Shown: piece after piece, positions 18,242 through 27,394 of the stretch
Layout: the number at the start of each line of letters is the position of its first letter
Numbering within the stretch: the stretch's first letter is position 1
Assembly (NCBI RefSeq): GCF_013391415.1
Contig: NZ_JACAXB010000020.1
Span: forward strand, 1-64,000
Origin: Aquitalea sp. LB_tupeE
GTDB lineage: Bacteria > Pseudomonadota > Gammaproteobacteria > Burkholderiales > Chromobacteriaceae
Reading direction: 5' to 3'
DNA length: 64,000 nucleotides
Translations under genes and position numbers: made by a program
The notes under the pieces: model-generated
Database searches by the model: none
Told to the model about the DNA's origin: nothing
What the model saw: the letters and a program-made list of their open reading frames with translations, nothing else

Positions 18242-18721
18242 TTAGTGGTGATGGCCGTGCGCACCGTGAACGTGGCCGTGGCTGAGTTCTTCAGCACTGG
18301 CGGCACGTACTTCGGTAACCTTGGCAACAAAGCGGATGGTCTGGCCAGCCAGCGGGTGGTTGGCATCCACGATGGCCTTGCCGTCAGCGATGTCGGTGAC
18401 GCGGAACAGCAGAACGTCGCCGGTTTCCGGGTCGTCGGCTTCAAACATCATGCCGACTTCCACGTCAGCCGGGAACACGTCCAGGTCTTCAACGCGAACC
18501 AGTTCTTCTTCCGGGTCGCCAAAAGCGTCATCCGGGCTCAGCTTGACGTCGACGGAGTCGCCAACGTTCTTGCCGTGCAGGGCCTCTTCCACCAGCGGGA
18601 AAATGCCATCATAGCCACCGTGCAGGTAAGCAATCGGCTCTTCGGTCTTGTCGAGAAGGTTGTTTTCCGCGTCGAACATCTCGTAGTGGAGGGTAACGAC
18701 GGTATCTTTGGCGATTTGCAT
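18242..18721 (-). CDS. slyD: FKBP-type peptidyl-prolyl isomerase SlyD
   Basis: Cytosolic chaperone and prolyl isomerase of 159 residues with metal binding. The FKBP half begins MQIAKDTVVTLHYEMFD and contains LHGGYDGIFPLVEEALHGK. The inserted flap domain (about 70-120) follows with DPEEELVRVEDLDVFP. The C-terminus is a short histidine-rich tail (HGHVHGAHGHHH), a reduced form of the long metal-binding tail of E. coli SlyD that supplies nickel to hydrogenase. A much longer open frame upstream runs antisense into the next gene and is spurious. Confidence 0.93.
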   Translation of the reverse strand: MQIAKDTVVTLHYEMFDAENNLLDKTEEPIAYLHGGYDGIFPLVEEALHGKNVGDSVDVKLSPDDAFGDPEEELVRVEDLDVFPADVEVGMMFEADDPETGDVLLFRVTDIADGKAIVDANHPLAGQTIRFVAKVTEVRAASAEELSHGHVHGAHGHHH

Positions 18722-18860
18722 CAGAAATTGTCCGGGATGAAATGAAAAATCTTGACAGGGCAGGGAGCACAAAAATTCCCTCTCCTGCAAGGAATGGTGC
18801 GGAACAGCCGCTTGAACGTATTGTAAACCATAGAAGGGCTCGCAAGCCCGTGAAACTGCC

Positions 18861-19994
18861 ATGAAACCGATGACATTACTGGGTGGGCTCACTCCAGAAG
18901 CCTTCCTCAAAGAATACTGGCAAAAAAAGCCTTTGCTGATTCGTGGTGCGCTGACCGATGTCGGTCCCCATGTCGATTTTAAATGCCTGTCCGAACTGGC
19001 CATGCAGGAAGACGTCGAATCCCGCCTGATCGAGAACCGCAATGGTCGCTGGCATCTGGAGCGCGGGCCCTTCCGTCCGGCTCGCTTTCGCAAGCTGGGT
19101 GAAACCGACTGGACCATACTGGTGCAGAATGTGAATCATCATTTGCCGCATATCGACAAGATTCTGTGGCAATTCGATTTCATCCCGTTTGCCAGGCTGG
19201 ATGACCTGATGATCAGTTATGCGCCTCCCGGTGGCACGGTCGGTCCGCATTTCGACTCCTATGATGTATTCCTGCTGCAAGTCGGGGGTAAAAAGCGCTG
19301 GCAGATTTCCTCACAGGCTGATGACGACTTCATCCCGGATGCCCCCATCCGTGTGTTGCAGGATTTCCGTGTCGAAGAGGAGTTCGTGCTGGAGCACGGT
19401 GACATGCTGTATCTGCCGCCCAAATGTGCGCATTACGGTGTGGCACTGGAACCGGGCATGACCTATTCAATCGGTTTTCGCGCAGCACCCGCTCAGGAGT
19501 TGGCCACACAGTTCCTGGTTCATCTGCAAGACCATATCTGTCTGGACGGACGCTATGCTGATCCGGAATTACAGCGCCAAGCGGATCCGGCCCGTATCAG
19601 CGAGGAAATGGTGGAAAAAGTCAGCCAGATGCTCAGCCAGATTGTCTGGAACAAAGACACGGTGAGCGATTTCCTTGGCCACTACCTGACAGAACCAAAG
19701 CCGCACGTTTTCTACGACTCTCCTGACGATGAGTTGGATGAGGACGAATTTGCCAGTGAAATTTCCTTGCGCGGTGTCGAGCTGGACCGAAAGAGCCTGA
19801 TACTGTTCCATCAGGAAATGTTCTATTGCAATGGCGAGGTTCTCGAAATCGAACCAGATGATGTTGCGGTGTGGCAACAGTTTGCCAATCAGCGACATTT
19901 GTCGGCAGCTGACATCAGGCCGTCGTTATTGGGTGTGCTGTACGAAGGATATCTCAATGGATATTGGCATTTGTCGCCGTCTGTAGCAAAATAA
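18861..19994 (+). CDS. roxA: JmjC/cupin ribosomal oxygenase (RoxA/YcfD type)
   Basis: 2-oxoglutarate- and Fe(II)-dependent oxygenase of 377 residues. E. coli YcfD (RoxA) hydroxylates an arginine of ribosomal protein uL16. The iron triad is visible as HFD in GPHFDSYD (about residue 131) and the distal His in CAHYGVA (about residue 192). The start of the domain, WQKKPLLIRGAL, is typical of the family. A long acidic C-terminal domain follows (DSPDDELDEDEFASE), where YcfD carries its dimerisation and winged-helix parts. It is divergent from slyD. Confidence 0.9.
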   Translation: MKPMTLLGGLTPEAFLKEYWQKKPLLIRGALTDVGPHVDFKCLSELAMQEDVESRLIENRNGRWHLERGPFRPARFRKLGETDWTILVQNVNHHLPHIDKILWQFDFIPFARLDDLMISYAPPGGTVGPHFDSYDVFLLQVGGKKRWQISSQADDDFIPDAPIRVLQDFRVEEEFVLEHGDMLYLPPKCAHYGVALEPGMTYSIGFRAAPAQELATQFLVHLQDHICLDGRYADPELQRQADPARISEEMVEKVSQMLSQIVWNKDTVSDFLGHYLTEPKPHVFYDSPDDELDEDEFASEISLRGVELDRKSLILFHQEMFYCNGEVLEIEPDDVAVWQQFANQRHLSAADIRPSLLGVLYEGYLNGYWHLSPSVAK

Positions 19995-20151
19995 CCACAT
20001 CAGATGTTCAAATGTACTCATGGCAAGGCATCCAAGCGGCAAGCATCGGCGTTCAAACGCTCATTTTGCTGTGAATGTTGCACTGCGGAAGGTTGCCGGG
20101 CGATTGGTGGCATTTTTGCTACTCTACCCCCCTACACAGCAATTTTTTTCG

Positions 20152-20214
20152 TGATACAATTTGCGCACTGAAAGATTTTCAGTCGCCCAGTCATTTCCAA
20201 ATACAGCTTGGGCG
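20152..20214 (+). promoter_or_regulatory. Extended -10 promoter and structured leader of the lipoprotein gene
   Basis: TGATACAAT at 20152-20160 is an extended -10 box. The leader then forms ACTGAAA/TTTCAGT (20167-20183, loop GAT) and CGCCCA/TGGGCG (20184-20189 with 20209-20214). About 100 bases separate the -10 from the ATG at 20260. Confidence 0.55.
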
Positions 20215-20259
20215 ATTAAATTGACGTCTTGTTAACTTATCTTTAAAGGTCAAGAAAAA

Positions 20260-20472
20260 ATGAAACAGTCGCTCCTCGTTGCTGCCCTGCTGGCCGTTGC
20301 TCTGTCCGCTTGCGGTAAGAAGGCTGATGCTCCGGCTGAAGCTTCCGCTCCTGCTGTTGAAGCTTCCGCTCCGGCTGCTGACGCTTCCGCTCCGGCTGCT
20401 GATGCTTCCGCTCCGGCTGCTGACGCTTCCGCTGCTGCTGCTTCCGCTCCGGCTGCTTCCGCTGCTCAGTAA
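20260..20472 (+). CDS. Small Ala/Pro/Ser-repeat lipoprotein (H.8-like)
   Basis: Seventy-residue precursor with a lipoprotein signal peptide and lipobox LSAC (Cys18). After GKKADAPAE the mature part is built from seven-residue units ASAPAVE/ASAPAAD (residues 28-55), then an Ala/Ser tail ending in ASAAQ. Composition and repeats recall the neisserial H.8 antigens (Lip, Laz N-terminus) with AAEAP repeats; this is an inference from composition only. It is expected at the outer membrane. It has its own promoter and a strong terminator, so it is a monocistronic unit. Confidence 0.85.
   Translation: MKQSLLVAALLAVALSACGKKADAPAEASAPAVEASAPAADASAPAADASAPAADASAAAASAPAASAAQ
20341..20424 (+). repeat. Four tandem 21-base units in the lipoprotein gene
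   Basis: Units of the form GCTTCCGCTCCGGCTGCTGAY, the first one diverged, each encoding seven residues. The near identity at DNA level suggests recent expansion and possible length variation between strains. Confidence 0.85.
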
Positions 20473-20490
20473 TTCAGCGCGAAAGCACCA

Positions 20491-20517
20491 AAAAACCGGC
20501 TTCGGCCGGTTTTTTTA
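20491..20517 (+). terminator. Terminator of the lipoprotein gene
   Basis: ACCGGC/GCCGGT with a TTCG loop and flanking A and T runs. Confidence 0.92.
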
Positions 20518-20560
20518 TGCCTGCACTTTCTTTCTGCTGTATAGCAGATGAGTGCGGTGA

Positions 20561-20592
20561 AATAAAAAAGCCCGCAATAGCGGGCTTTTTCA
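20561..20592. terminator. Bidirectional terminator downstream of bamC
   Basis: AAAAAGCCCGC with GCGGGCTTTTT around a 4-base loop. It terminates bamC on the minus strand and backs up the lipoprotein terminator. Confidence 0.85.
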
Positions 20593-20607
20593 TGCGGAAG
20601 CGCAGGC

Positions 20608-21768
20608 TTACTGCAGTTCTGTCTGTAGTTTGGACAGGACAGATTTGGCAAAGCTGTCGGAAAGAACCTGACCTTGCTTGTTCTGTACCACCAGAGAGCT
20701 GATGCCGTTGCCTTCTTCCTTGACCACCACACGGTATTCCGGTGCGCCAGGATTGGCCTTCTGATCAGCGTCCTTGCTCTTCCAGAAGGCGAGGCCAGAC
20801 CAGAAACCGCCGCTGGACGACTCTTCCTTGTCCAGTTCACCCTTGGCGGGTTTTACGAAGTAAATACCTTGTGAGCGGTCGCGATCATTGACCACCAGGC
20901 CAATACGGTCGAGTGCCAGACCTACACGACGCCATGCACGATCAAAACCGTCGTTGATGTTGAGTTTGCCATCAACAATGCTGTCTTTCGGCTTGTCGGC
21001 AACCACCTGGGTTTTCTTGATTGCTTCCTTGGCTTTCTCTTCGTTGATACCCATGCGGATCATGAAGCGGCCCAGCAGCTCGGCTTCCAGATTGGGATCA
21101 ACCGGACGCGGCTGCCACATGGTGTCCGACTTGCCTTCGTTGATGAAGGTTTCGTACATGCCGCGGTGCGAGAAGTAAATCTCGGTGCCGTTGGCGGTTT
21201 TTTCCAGGCGGATGCGGAATTTGTCACGCTCCGGAGTGGACATTGCGCCACCCAGGCCAACCGTTTCCATCAGCTTGCGAATACCATCGGACGGCAGCTT
21301 GGCGCGGTTTTCCGCCCAGTCAGTTTCCATGATGCCAAGGTCCGGCTCTTCGGTCTTGATGACAAAACCGTTTTCTTGCCAGAAGGCCTTCAGCACCGGC
21401 CACAGTTCGGCCGGCGATTTGCCCTTCACCTCAAGCCAGCGCTGGGTGCCGGCGCGTTCCATGGTGATATTGTCGATACTGTTGACGGCGACAGTATTGC
21501 CAGTCACGGCCGCCTGAACGGCAGCGGCTTGCTGAGTGGCTGCCACAGTATTGCTGCTGGCCAGGGCAGAGGCGCTGCCAGTAGTCGGAATGACATATTT
21601 GTTCTGGATTTGCGGCGCGGTCAGGTCCGGCGGCACTTCCAGCGTGTTGCCCGCTTTGGGCGGTTCGGCGGACTTGTAGTCCAGTTTCTTTTCCAGCGGG
21701 TTGGAGGTGCTGCAACCGGCAAGAATGCCGGTTGCGAGCAGAATCGCGGCGGGCGCGCTTCGTTTCAT
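20608..21768 (-). CDS. bamC: Outer membrane assembly lipoprotein BamC
   Basis: Lipoprotein component of the BAM complex, which inserts beta-barrel proteins into the outer membrane. The precursor has 386 residues, a signal peptide with lipobox LAGC (Cys19) and the BamC N-terminal segment rich in short motifs (YKSAEPPKAGNTLEVPPDL, where BamD is contacted). An Ala/Thr-rich stretch precedes two helix-grip domains. The protein is longer than E. coli BamC (344 residues), mainly by that insert. It follows dapA by 25 bases, the usual order. Confidence 0.92.
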   Translation of the reverse strand: MKRSAPAAILLATGILAGCSTSNPLEKKLDYKSAEPPKAGNTLEVPPDLTAPQIQNKYVIPTTGSASALASSNTVAATQQAAAVQAAVTGNTVAVNSIDNITMERAGTQRWLEVKGKSPAELWPVLKAFWQENGFVIKTEEPDLGIMETDWAENRAKLPSDGIRKLMETVGLGGAMSTPERDKFRIRLEKTANGTEIYFSHRGMYETFINEGKSDTMWQPRPVDPNLEAELLGRFMIRMGINEEKAKEAIKKTQVVADKPKDSIVDGKLNINDGFDRAWRRVGLALDRIGLVVNDRDRSQGIYFVKPAKGELDKEESSSGGFWSGLAFWKSKDADQKANPGAPEYRVVVKEEGNGISSLVVQNKQGQVLSDSFAKSVLSKLQTELQ

Positions 21769-21793
21769 GCGGACTCCCTTGTCGTCAGGGGGT

Positions 21794-22669
21794 TTAAATG
21801 AGTTCAGCCTGCTTCATGGCGGCCGTCAGCTGCGGGCGCAGGCTGTCCGACATCACATGAAGGGGAAGGCGGATGCCTGCAGGAATCATGCCCAGCTCTT
21901 GCAGTACCCATTTGGCCGGAATCGGGTTGGGTTCGGCAAACAGCTGCTTGTGCAGACCTTGCAACTTGTCGTTCAGTTCGCGTGCCAAAGCCGCGTTACC
22001 GGCAATGGCGGCGTCGCACATCTGGCTCATCAGCTTCGGTGCAACATTGGAGGTGACGGAGATGACGCCATTACCACCACACAGCATGAATGCCATGCCG
22101 GTTGCGTCGTCGCCGGAGTACAGCGCAAAGTTCTTCGGGACACGGCTGATCAGGTCGCAAGCGCGGCCGATATCGCCTGTTGCATCCTTCAGCCCGATGA
22201 TGCCAGGCACTTCGGTGAGGCGCAGTACGGTGTCATTATTCATGTCGGCAACAGTACGACCCGGTACGTTGTACAGGATTACCGGAATGTCGACACTTTC
22301 AGCAATTGCGCGGAAATGGCGATACATGCCTTCCTGCGTCGGCTTGTTGTAGTAGGGCACCACGGAAAGAGTCATGTCGGCGCCGGCCTGCTTGGCATGG
22401 GCTGCCAGTTCGATGGCTTCGGCGGTGGAGTTTGCCCCGGTACCGGCGATAACCTTGACGCGGCCCTTGGCCTGTTTGATGACCGCTTCGACAACAGCGA
22501 TGTGTTCATCAACGGCGAGGGTGGCGGATTCACCAGTGGTACCAACGGCAACAATGCCGCTGGTGCCATTGTCGATGTGGAAATCGACCAGGCGGGAAAG
22601 GGATTCGAAGTCGACCCGACCATCTGCGGACATCGGGGTGACCAGGGCAACCAAGCTACCGGTAAGCAT
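21794..22669 (-). CDS. dapA: 4-hydroxy-tetrahydrodipicolinate synthase
   Basis: Condenses pyruvate and aspartate semialdehyde in the first step specific to lysine and diaminopimelate synthesis. The protein has 291 residues. Schiff-base Lys161 lies in GLKDATGD, Tyr133 in ILYNVPGRT, and the pyruvate carboxylate loop in GTTGESATL (residues 43-51). It is transcribed before bamC and divergent from ybiT. Confidence 0.97.
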   Translation of the reverse strand: MLTGSLVALVTPMSADGRVDFESLSRLVDFHIDNGTSGIVAVGTTGESATLAVDEHIAVVEAVIKQAKGRVKVIAGTGANSTAEAIELAAHAKQAGADMTLSVVPYYNKPTQEGMYRHFRAIAESVDIPVILYNVPGRTVADMNNDTVLRLTEVPGIIGLKDATGDIGRACDLISRVPKNFALYSGDDATGMAFMLCGGNGVISVTSNVAPKLMSQMCDAAIAGNAALARELNDKLQGLHKQLFAEPNPIPAKWVLQELGMIPAGIRLPLHVMSDSLRPQLTAAMKQAELI

Positions 22670-22843
22670 AGTTCTGCCTATATCTAGGGATGAGGATTCA
22701 AAGTCTTCGATTGTAGCGGAATTCCCCTACGGGTCAAAAGCATGTCATTGCATTTGGTGCCCGGCAGCGGAATGTCGTGCTGATGTGTTAGAATCCACGG
22801 TTTTTCCGATACTTACGGCTGGATTGGCTGAAGGATCCCAAGC

Positions 22844-24475
22844 GTGATTACGACAAGCAACATTACCATGCAGTTTGGCGTGAAGCCTTTGTTTGAAAAG
22901 GTTTCCGTCAAGTTTGGCGAAGGCAACCGTTATGGCCTGATTGGTGCCAACGGTTCCGGCAAATCGACTTTCATGAAGATTCTGGGTGGCGACCTGGAGC
23001 AGACCAGCGGTGAAGTGGCCATTGAGAACGGCCTGCGACTGGGTAAGCTGCGTCAGGACCAGTTTGCCTACGAAGACCAGCGCGTCATCGATGTGGTGAT
23101 GATGGGCCATACCGAGATGTGGGCGGCAATGAGCGAGCGTGACGCCATTTATGCCAATCTCGAAGCGACTGAAGAAGACTACATGCACGCGGCCGAGCTG
23201 GAGGCCAAGTTTGCCGAATATGACGGCTATACTGCTGAAGCACGTGCCGGCGAACTGCTGATGGGCGTGGGCATTCCGGTGGAGCAGCACTTTGGTCCGA
23301 TGAGTGAAGTGGCACCTGGCTGGAAGCTGCGTGTGCTGCTGGCACAGGCGCTGTTCTCCAACCCGGACATCCTGTTGCTGGACGAACCGACCAACAACTT
23401 GGACATCAACACCATTCGCTGGCTGGAGCATGTGCTGAACGAGCGCAACTCCACCATGATCATCATTTCCCACGACCGCCACTTCCTGAATTCCGTGTGT
23501 ACCCACATGGCGGATCTGGACTACAACACCATCCGTATCTATCCGGGTAATTATGATGACTACATGATTGCCTCGGCCCAGGCTCGCGAACGTCAGCTGT
23601 CTTCCAACAGCAAGGCCAAGGAGCGTATCCAGGAACTGCAGGAATTCGTGGCCCGTTTTTCGGCCAACAAATCCAAGGCGCGTCAGGCAACTTCGCGCCT
23701 GAAGCAAGTGGACAAGTTGAAGTCGGAAATGGTGGAGGTGAAGCCTTCCAGCCGCCAGAACCCGTTCATTCGTTTCGAAACCGACGACAAGTTCAAGCTG
23801 CACCGCCAGGCGGTTGAAGTGGAAAACCTGAGCAAAGCCTACGACAGCAAGGTGCTGTTCAAGGACATGAGCTTCATCCTGGAAGCCGGTGCCCGCCTGG
23901 CCGTGATCGGCCCTAACGGCGCGGGTAAAACCTCGCTGGTCAAGCTGCTGGCTGGTGCGTTCGAACCCGCTTTTGCTGAAGGCCTGACTGCAGACTACGG
24001 CAATATCAAATGGGCGGAAAAAGCCCAGATCGGTTATTTCGCACAGGATCACGAAGCCGACTTCGACACCGACATGAACCTCACCGAATGGATGCGTGAG
24101 TGGGGTCAGGAAGGCGATGACGAGCAGGTGATCCGTGGCACGCTGGGCCGGCTGCTGTTTGGTGGCGACGAAGTGACCAAACCGGTACGTGTGCTGTCGG
24201 GTGGTGAAAAAGGTCGCATGCTGTATGGCAAGCTGATTCTGCAAAAGCCGAATGTGATGATCATGGACGAACCGACCAACCACATGGATATGGAGTCGAT
24301 CGAGTCCCTGAACATGGCACTGGAAAAGTACAAGGGCACGCTGATTTTCGTCTCGCACGACCGTCAGTTCGTCAGCTCGCTGGCTACCCATGTGCTGGAG
24401 CTGGATGGCAAGGGTGGTTACGACTACTACACCGGCAATTACGAAGACTACCTGGCCAGCAAGGGTCTGGAATAA
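22844..24475 (+). CDS. ybiT: ABC-F ATPase, YbiT type
   Basis: Soluble tandem ATP-binding cassette protein of 543 residues in the ABC-F family, whose members act on ribosomes as translation factors. Walker A motifs GANGSGKST and GPNGAGKTS and Walker B motifs [11 protein letters not shown] and [11 protein letters not shown] frame a charged linker (residues about 245-320, the P-site tRNA interaction motif). The sequence follows E. coli YbiT closely over its whole length. The start is GTG at 22844 ([12 protein letters not shown]); the next ATG would remove the first beta strand. Confidence 0.93.
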   Translation: MITTSNITMQFGVKPLFEKVSVKFGEGNRYGLIGANGSGKSTFMKILGGDLEQTSGEVAIENGLRLGKLRQDQFAYEDQRVIDVVMMGHTEMWAAMSERDAIYANLEATEEDYMHAAELEAKFAEYDGYTAEARAGELLMGVGIPVEQHFGPMSEVAPGWKLRVLLAQALFSNPDILLLDEPTNNLDINTIRWLEHVLNERNSTMIIISHDRHFLNSVCTHMADLDYNTIRIYPGNYDDYMIASAQARERQLSSNSKAKERIQELQEFVARFSANKSKARQATSRLKQVDKLKSEMVEVKPSSRQNPFIRFETDDKFKLHRQAVEVENLSKAYDSKVLFKDMSFILEAGARLAVIGPNGAGKTSLVKLLAGAFEPAFAEGLTADYGNIKWAEKAQIGYFAQDHEADFDTDMNLTEWMREWGQEGDDEQVIRGTLGRLLFGGDEVTKPVRVLSGGEKGRMLYGKLILQKPNVMIMDEPTNHMDMESIESLNMALEKYKGTLIFVSHDRQFVSSLATHVLELDGKGGYDYYTGNYEDYLASKGLE

Positions 24476-24536
24476 GCTGGAAATCGCTCTTTATTCAATG
24501 CCTTTGTCTTGTTGACAGATGGCTTAGAGCGATTGC

Positions 24537-24592
24537 TTTACCGACGGGGGCAGGTGCGCTATATTGCAGTGCGACATCGTGTTGCGCTGCAA
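24537..24592 (+). promoter_or_regulatory. Promoter with overlapping inverted-repeat operator before the FabG-like gene
   Basis: TTTACC (24537-24542) and TATATT (24560-24565) are spaced by exactly 17 bases. An inverted repeat TTGCAGTGC/GCGCTGCAA (24564-24572 with 24584-24592, one mismatch) overlaps the -10 end and the start region. The arm resembles TGC-rich sites bound by PhaR-like repressors, which is only a suggestion. A leader of about 170 bases follows, with GGGTCGA/TCGACCC (24670-24699). Confidence 0.5.
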
Positions 24593-24742
24593 AATCAGCG
24601 CACGATGCTCCCGTTTTTTGTAGCAAAAACATAATAACGACAAGACCAAACAGGAACCCGATCTTGAATGGGTCGATGGTGGAGCCCGAAAGTCGACCCG
24701 GCACCGGGTTGCCTGCAACCTCAAGTTAATGAAGGAAGAACC

Positions 24743-25483
24743 ATGCGATTGAAAGGGAAAGTCTCCATCATCACTGGCGCTGCCAGCGGTATCGGTAAGG
24801 CGACTGCAGAGAAGTTTGTCAAGGAAGGTGCCATTGTTGCCGTCTGTGACCTGAACATCGATGCCGTGAATGTTGTGGTGGAAGAACTCAAGGCTCTGGG
24901 TGGGGAAGCTGTCGGCTACCAGGTCAATGTCACGGACAAGGCACAGATTGCCGATATGGTTGGCGATCTGAAAAACCGTTTTGGCCGCATCGACGTGCTG
25001 GTCAACAATGCTGGTATCGTGATGGATGCCCAGCTGATCAAGATGACCGACGACCAGTTTGACAAGGTGATCGACATCAACCTGAAGGGTGTTTACAACT
25101 GCGCCCGCGCCGTGGTGGATACCATGGTTGAACAGGGTGGCGGTGTGATCCTGAATGCCTCCTCCGTTGTTGGTGTATATGGCAACTTTGGTCAGACCAA
25201 CTACGCGGCCACCAAGTTTGGCGTTATTGGCTTTGTCAAAACCTGGGCCAAGGAATTGGGCAAGAAAGGCATCCGTGCCAACGCCGTGTGCCCGGGCTTT
25301 GTGGCAACGCCCATCCTGAAATCCATGCCGGAAAAAGTGATCCAGGCCATGGAAGACAAGGTGCCGATGAAGCGTATGGCCGATCCGAGCGAAATCGCTA
25401 ACGTCTATGCCTTCCTGGCATCGGACGAAGCCAGCTACATCAATGGTGCCGCCATTGAAGTAACCGGCGGCCTGACCCTGTAA
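24743..25483 (+). CDS. FabG-like short-chain dehydrogenase
   Basis: NAD(P)H-dependent reductase of 246 residues, closest in style to 3-oxoacyl-ACP or acetoacetyl-CoA reductases. Cofactor motif TGAASGIG (residues 10-17), NNAG near residue 88, catalytic Ser, Tyr and Lys in the ASSVVGVYGNFGQTNYAATK segment (about residues 139-158), and the C-terminal INGAAIEVTGGLTL. The ATG at 24743 follows GAAGGAAG. It is not in a fatty acid gene cluster, so it may be a second, regulated reductase, for example for polyhydroxyalkanoate supply. The substrate is not certain. Confidence 0.85.
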   Translation: MRLKGKVSIITGAASGIGKATAEKFVKEGAIVAVCDLNIDAVNVVVEELKALGGEAVGYQVNVTDKAQIADMVGDLKNRFGRIDVLVNNAGIVMDAQLIKMTDDQFDKVIDINLKGVYNCARAVVDTMVEQGGGVILNASSVVGVYGNFGQTNYAATKFGVIGFVKTWAKELGKKGIRANAVCPGFVATPILKSMPEKVIQAMEDKVPMKRMADPSEIANVYAFLASDEASYINGAAIEVTGGLTL

Positions 25484-25506
25484 ATAACAGCAGGTCTACG
25501 CAATAA

Positions 25507-25530
25507 AACGCCCCGGCATGCCGGGGCGTT
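25507..25530. terminator. Palindromic terminator between the FabG-like gene and cysB
   Basis: Perfect palindrome AACGCCCCGG-CATG-CCGGGGCGTT followed by a short T-rich stretch; serves the converging genes. Confidence 0.75.
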
Positions 25531-25576
25531 TGCTTGTCGGTGCACTGTGCCTGTTGCTGAGCAGATGTCGCGGTTC

Positions 25577-26521
25577 TTAGTCGTCCAGATCTGTGTCATG
25601 GGCAAGCAGGGCTGCTTCTACTTCGCGGCGGTGCAGATGCGGCGCAAACAGCTCGACAAAGGTATAGGCAAAGCCCCGCAGGTAGGCGTCCTTGCGAATG
25701 CCGATCTTGGTGGTGGATGGCTCGAACAGGTGGCCTGCATCGATAATGCGCAAACCGGCATCACGATTAGGCTCGAATGCCATGCTGGCGATGATGCCGA
25801 TGCCCAGGCCCAAGGCAACATAAGTCTTGATCACGTCAGTATCGATGGCGGTCAGCACGACATTGGGGCTAAGGCCCTGGTCGGCAAAGGCTTTGTTGAT
25901 CTTGGAGCGACCGGCAAAGGCAAAGTCGTAGGTGACAATGGGATAGCTGGCGATATCGGCCAGGGAAAGCGGGCGATCCAGCTGCAACAAGGGGTGGTCT
26001 TGCGGGACAACTACCGAGCGGTTCCACTCATAGCAAGGCAGCATGGCCAGCTCTTTATAAAGAGCGATGCCCTCGGTGGCAACGGCCAGGTCCGCCTCAC
26101 CGGAAACCACCATCTCGCAAATCTGGGTGGGGCTACCCTGCTTGATCGATAGCTTGACCTTGGGATAGCGTTGCACGAAAGCGGCAATGGTGGGGGGCAG
26201 GGCGTAGCGTGCCTGCGTGTGGGTGGTGGCAATGGTGAGCGCGCCTTCCGACTCGCGCGAGAACTCATCCCCGACGCGCTTCAGGTTTTGCGCTTCGCGC
26301 AGGATGCGCTCGGAAATGCGCAATACTTCCTTGCCCGGTTCGGAAACGGAGACCACCCGCTTGCCATTGCGGATGAACACCTGAATGCCCAGCTCGTCTT
26401 CCAGCAAGCGGATTTGTTTGGAAATGCCCGGTTGCGAAGTGTGCAGTTTCTCTGCCGCTTCCGACACATTCAGACCCTGTTTGGCCACTTCGACCAGATA
26501 GCGTAGCTGTTGCAGTTTCAT
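25577..26521 (-). CDS. cysB: LysR-type regulator CysB
   Basis: Activator of sulfate assimilation genes, 314 residues. It begins MKLQQLRYLVEVAKQGLNVSEAAEKL with the helix-turn-helix SEAAEKLHTSQPGISKQIRLLE. The effector domain carries the CysB-type TTHTQARYALP and KQGSPTQICEMV motifs that bind N-acetylserine or sulfate. It is divergent from cysH, its expected target. The start is the ATG at 26521; eleven extra upstream codons in the open frame are not family-like. Confidence 0.95.
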   Translation of the reverse strand: MKLQQLRYLVEVAKQGLNVSEAAEKLHTSQPGISKQIRLLEDELGIQVFIRNGKRVVSVSEPGKEVLRISERILREAQNLKRVGDEFSRESEGALTIATTHTQARYALPPTIAAFVQRYPKVKLSIKQGSPTQICEMVVSGEADLAVATEGIALYKELAMLPCYEWNRSVVVPQDHPLLQLDRPLSLADIASYPIVTYDFAFAGRSKINKAFADQGLSPNVVLTAIDTDVIKTYVALGLGIGIIASMAFEPNRDAGLRIIDAGHLFEPSTTKIGIRKDAYLRGFAYTFVELFAPHLHRREVEAALLAHDTDLDD

Positions 26522-26643
26522 AAGACGGGCATATTCCATAAAACCTGTAGGCATTAAATACTAACACAATATTCTTTTAGGTTTATATAGGGCTTGGGTA
26601 GGATGATGCCCTAGCCAGACTTTACCTATTCGTGGAGCGCTCG

Positions 26644-27348
26644 ATGAGCCTGGATGTAAAACTTGCAGCAACTCAAGCCCTGCTGACCGACATTGCCGCC
26701 AAACACCCGGACGCAGTGCTGGCCAACAGCTATGGTGCCGAAGACATGGTGCTGACCGACCTGATCGCCCGCCTGTCCCTGCCGCTGCAGGTGTTCAGCC
26801 TGGATACCGGTCGTCTGCCCGCCGAAACCTATACCCTCATGCAGCGGGTTGCCGAGCGTTATCCGGCAGTACCGGTCAAGGTTTACTTCCCGGAAACAGC
26901 GGCGACCGAAAGCTATGTCAACACCCATGGCATCAACGGTTTCTATCAAAGTGTCGAATTGCGCAAGTCCTGTTGCCAGATCCGCAAGATCGAGCCGCTA
27001 AAGCGCGCCTTGGCAGGCAAGTCGGCATGGATTACCGGCCTGCGACGCGAACAGTCGCCCACCCGGCAAGATCTGGGTAATCAGGAGTTTGACGCAGACA
27101 ACGGTTTGATGAAATTCAATCCGCTGATCGAGTGGACCGAGGCCGAAGTATGGGAATACATCCGCAGCAACGATGTGCCGTACAACGCCCTGCATGATCA
27201 GCGTTACCCCTCCATCGGCTGCGCCCCTTGCACCCGTGCCATCACGGTTGGCGAAGACGTGCGCGCCGGACGCTGGTGGTGGGAAAATCCGGAATCCAAA
27301 GAGTGCGGACTGCACATCAAATCCAGTCCTCTGAAGCGCCCAGCATAA
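26644..27348 (+). CDS. cysH: Adenylylsulfate reductase, iron-sulfur type
   Basis: Reduces activated sulfate to sulfite with thioredoxin. The protein has 234 residues. Two cysteine pairs, Cys110-Cys111 (KSCCQIRK) and Cys193/Cys196 (GCAPCTRA), are the ligands of the [4Fe-4S] cluster that marks APS reductases; PAPS-specific enzymes lack them. Catalytic Cys221 is in the ECGLH motif. The start at 26644 follows GGAG with six bases spacing, and cysI is 46 bases downstream. Confidence 0.95.
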   Translation: MSLDVKLAATQALLTDIAAKHPDAVLANSYGAEDMVLTDLIARLSLPLQVFSLDTGRLPAETYTLMQRVAERYPAVPVKVYFPETAATESYVNTHGINGFYQSVELRKSCCQIRKIEPLKRALAGKSAWITGLRREQSPTRQDLGNQEFDADNGLMKFNPLIEWTEAEVWEYIRSNDVPYNALHDQRYPSIGCAPCTRAITVGEDVRAGRWWWENPESKECGLHIKSSPLKRPA

Positions 27349-27394
27349 GGCTGGCCGTTCCTACCAGGCCAACCTTACCCAAGGACAAGCAACC

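Noticed and set aside
18722-19117. N-terminal extension of slyD on the minus strand
   Set aside because: It runs antisense through the divergent roxA gene, and SlyD proteins start at MQIAKDTVV.
20341-20424. CRISPR-like array
   Set aside because: The repeated 21-base units are in frame inside a lipoprotein gene with no spacers.
22745-24391. 548-codon minus-strand open frame opposite ybiT
   Set aside because: Antisense shadow of a clear ABC-F gene with intact motifs.
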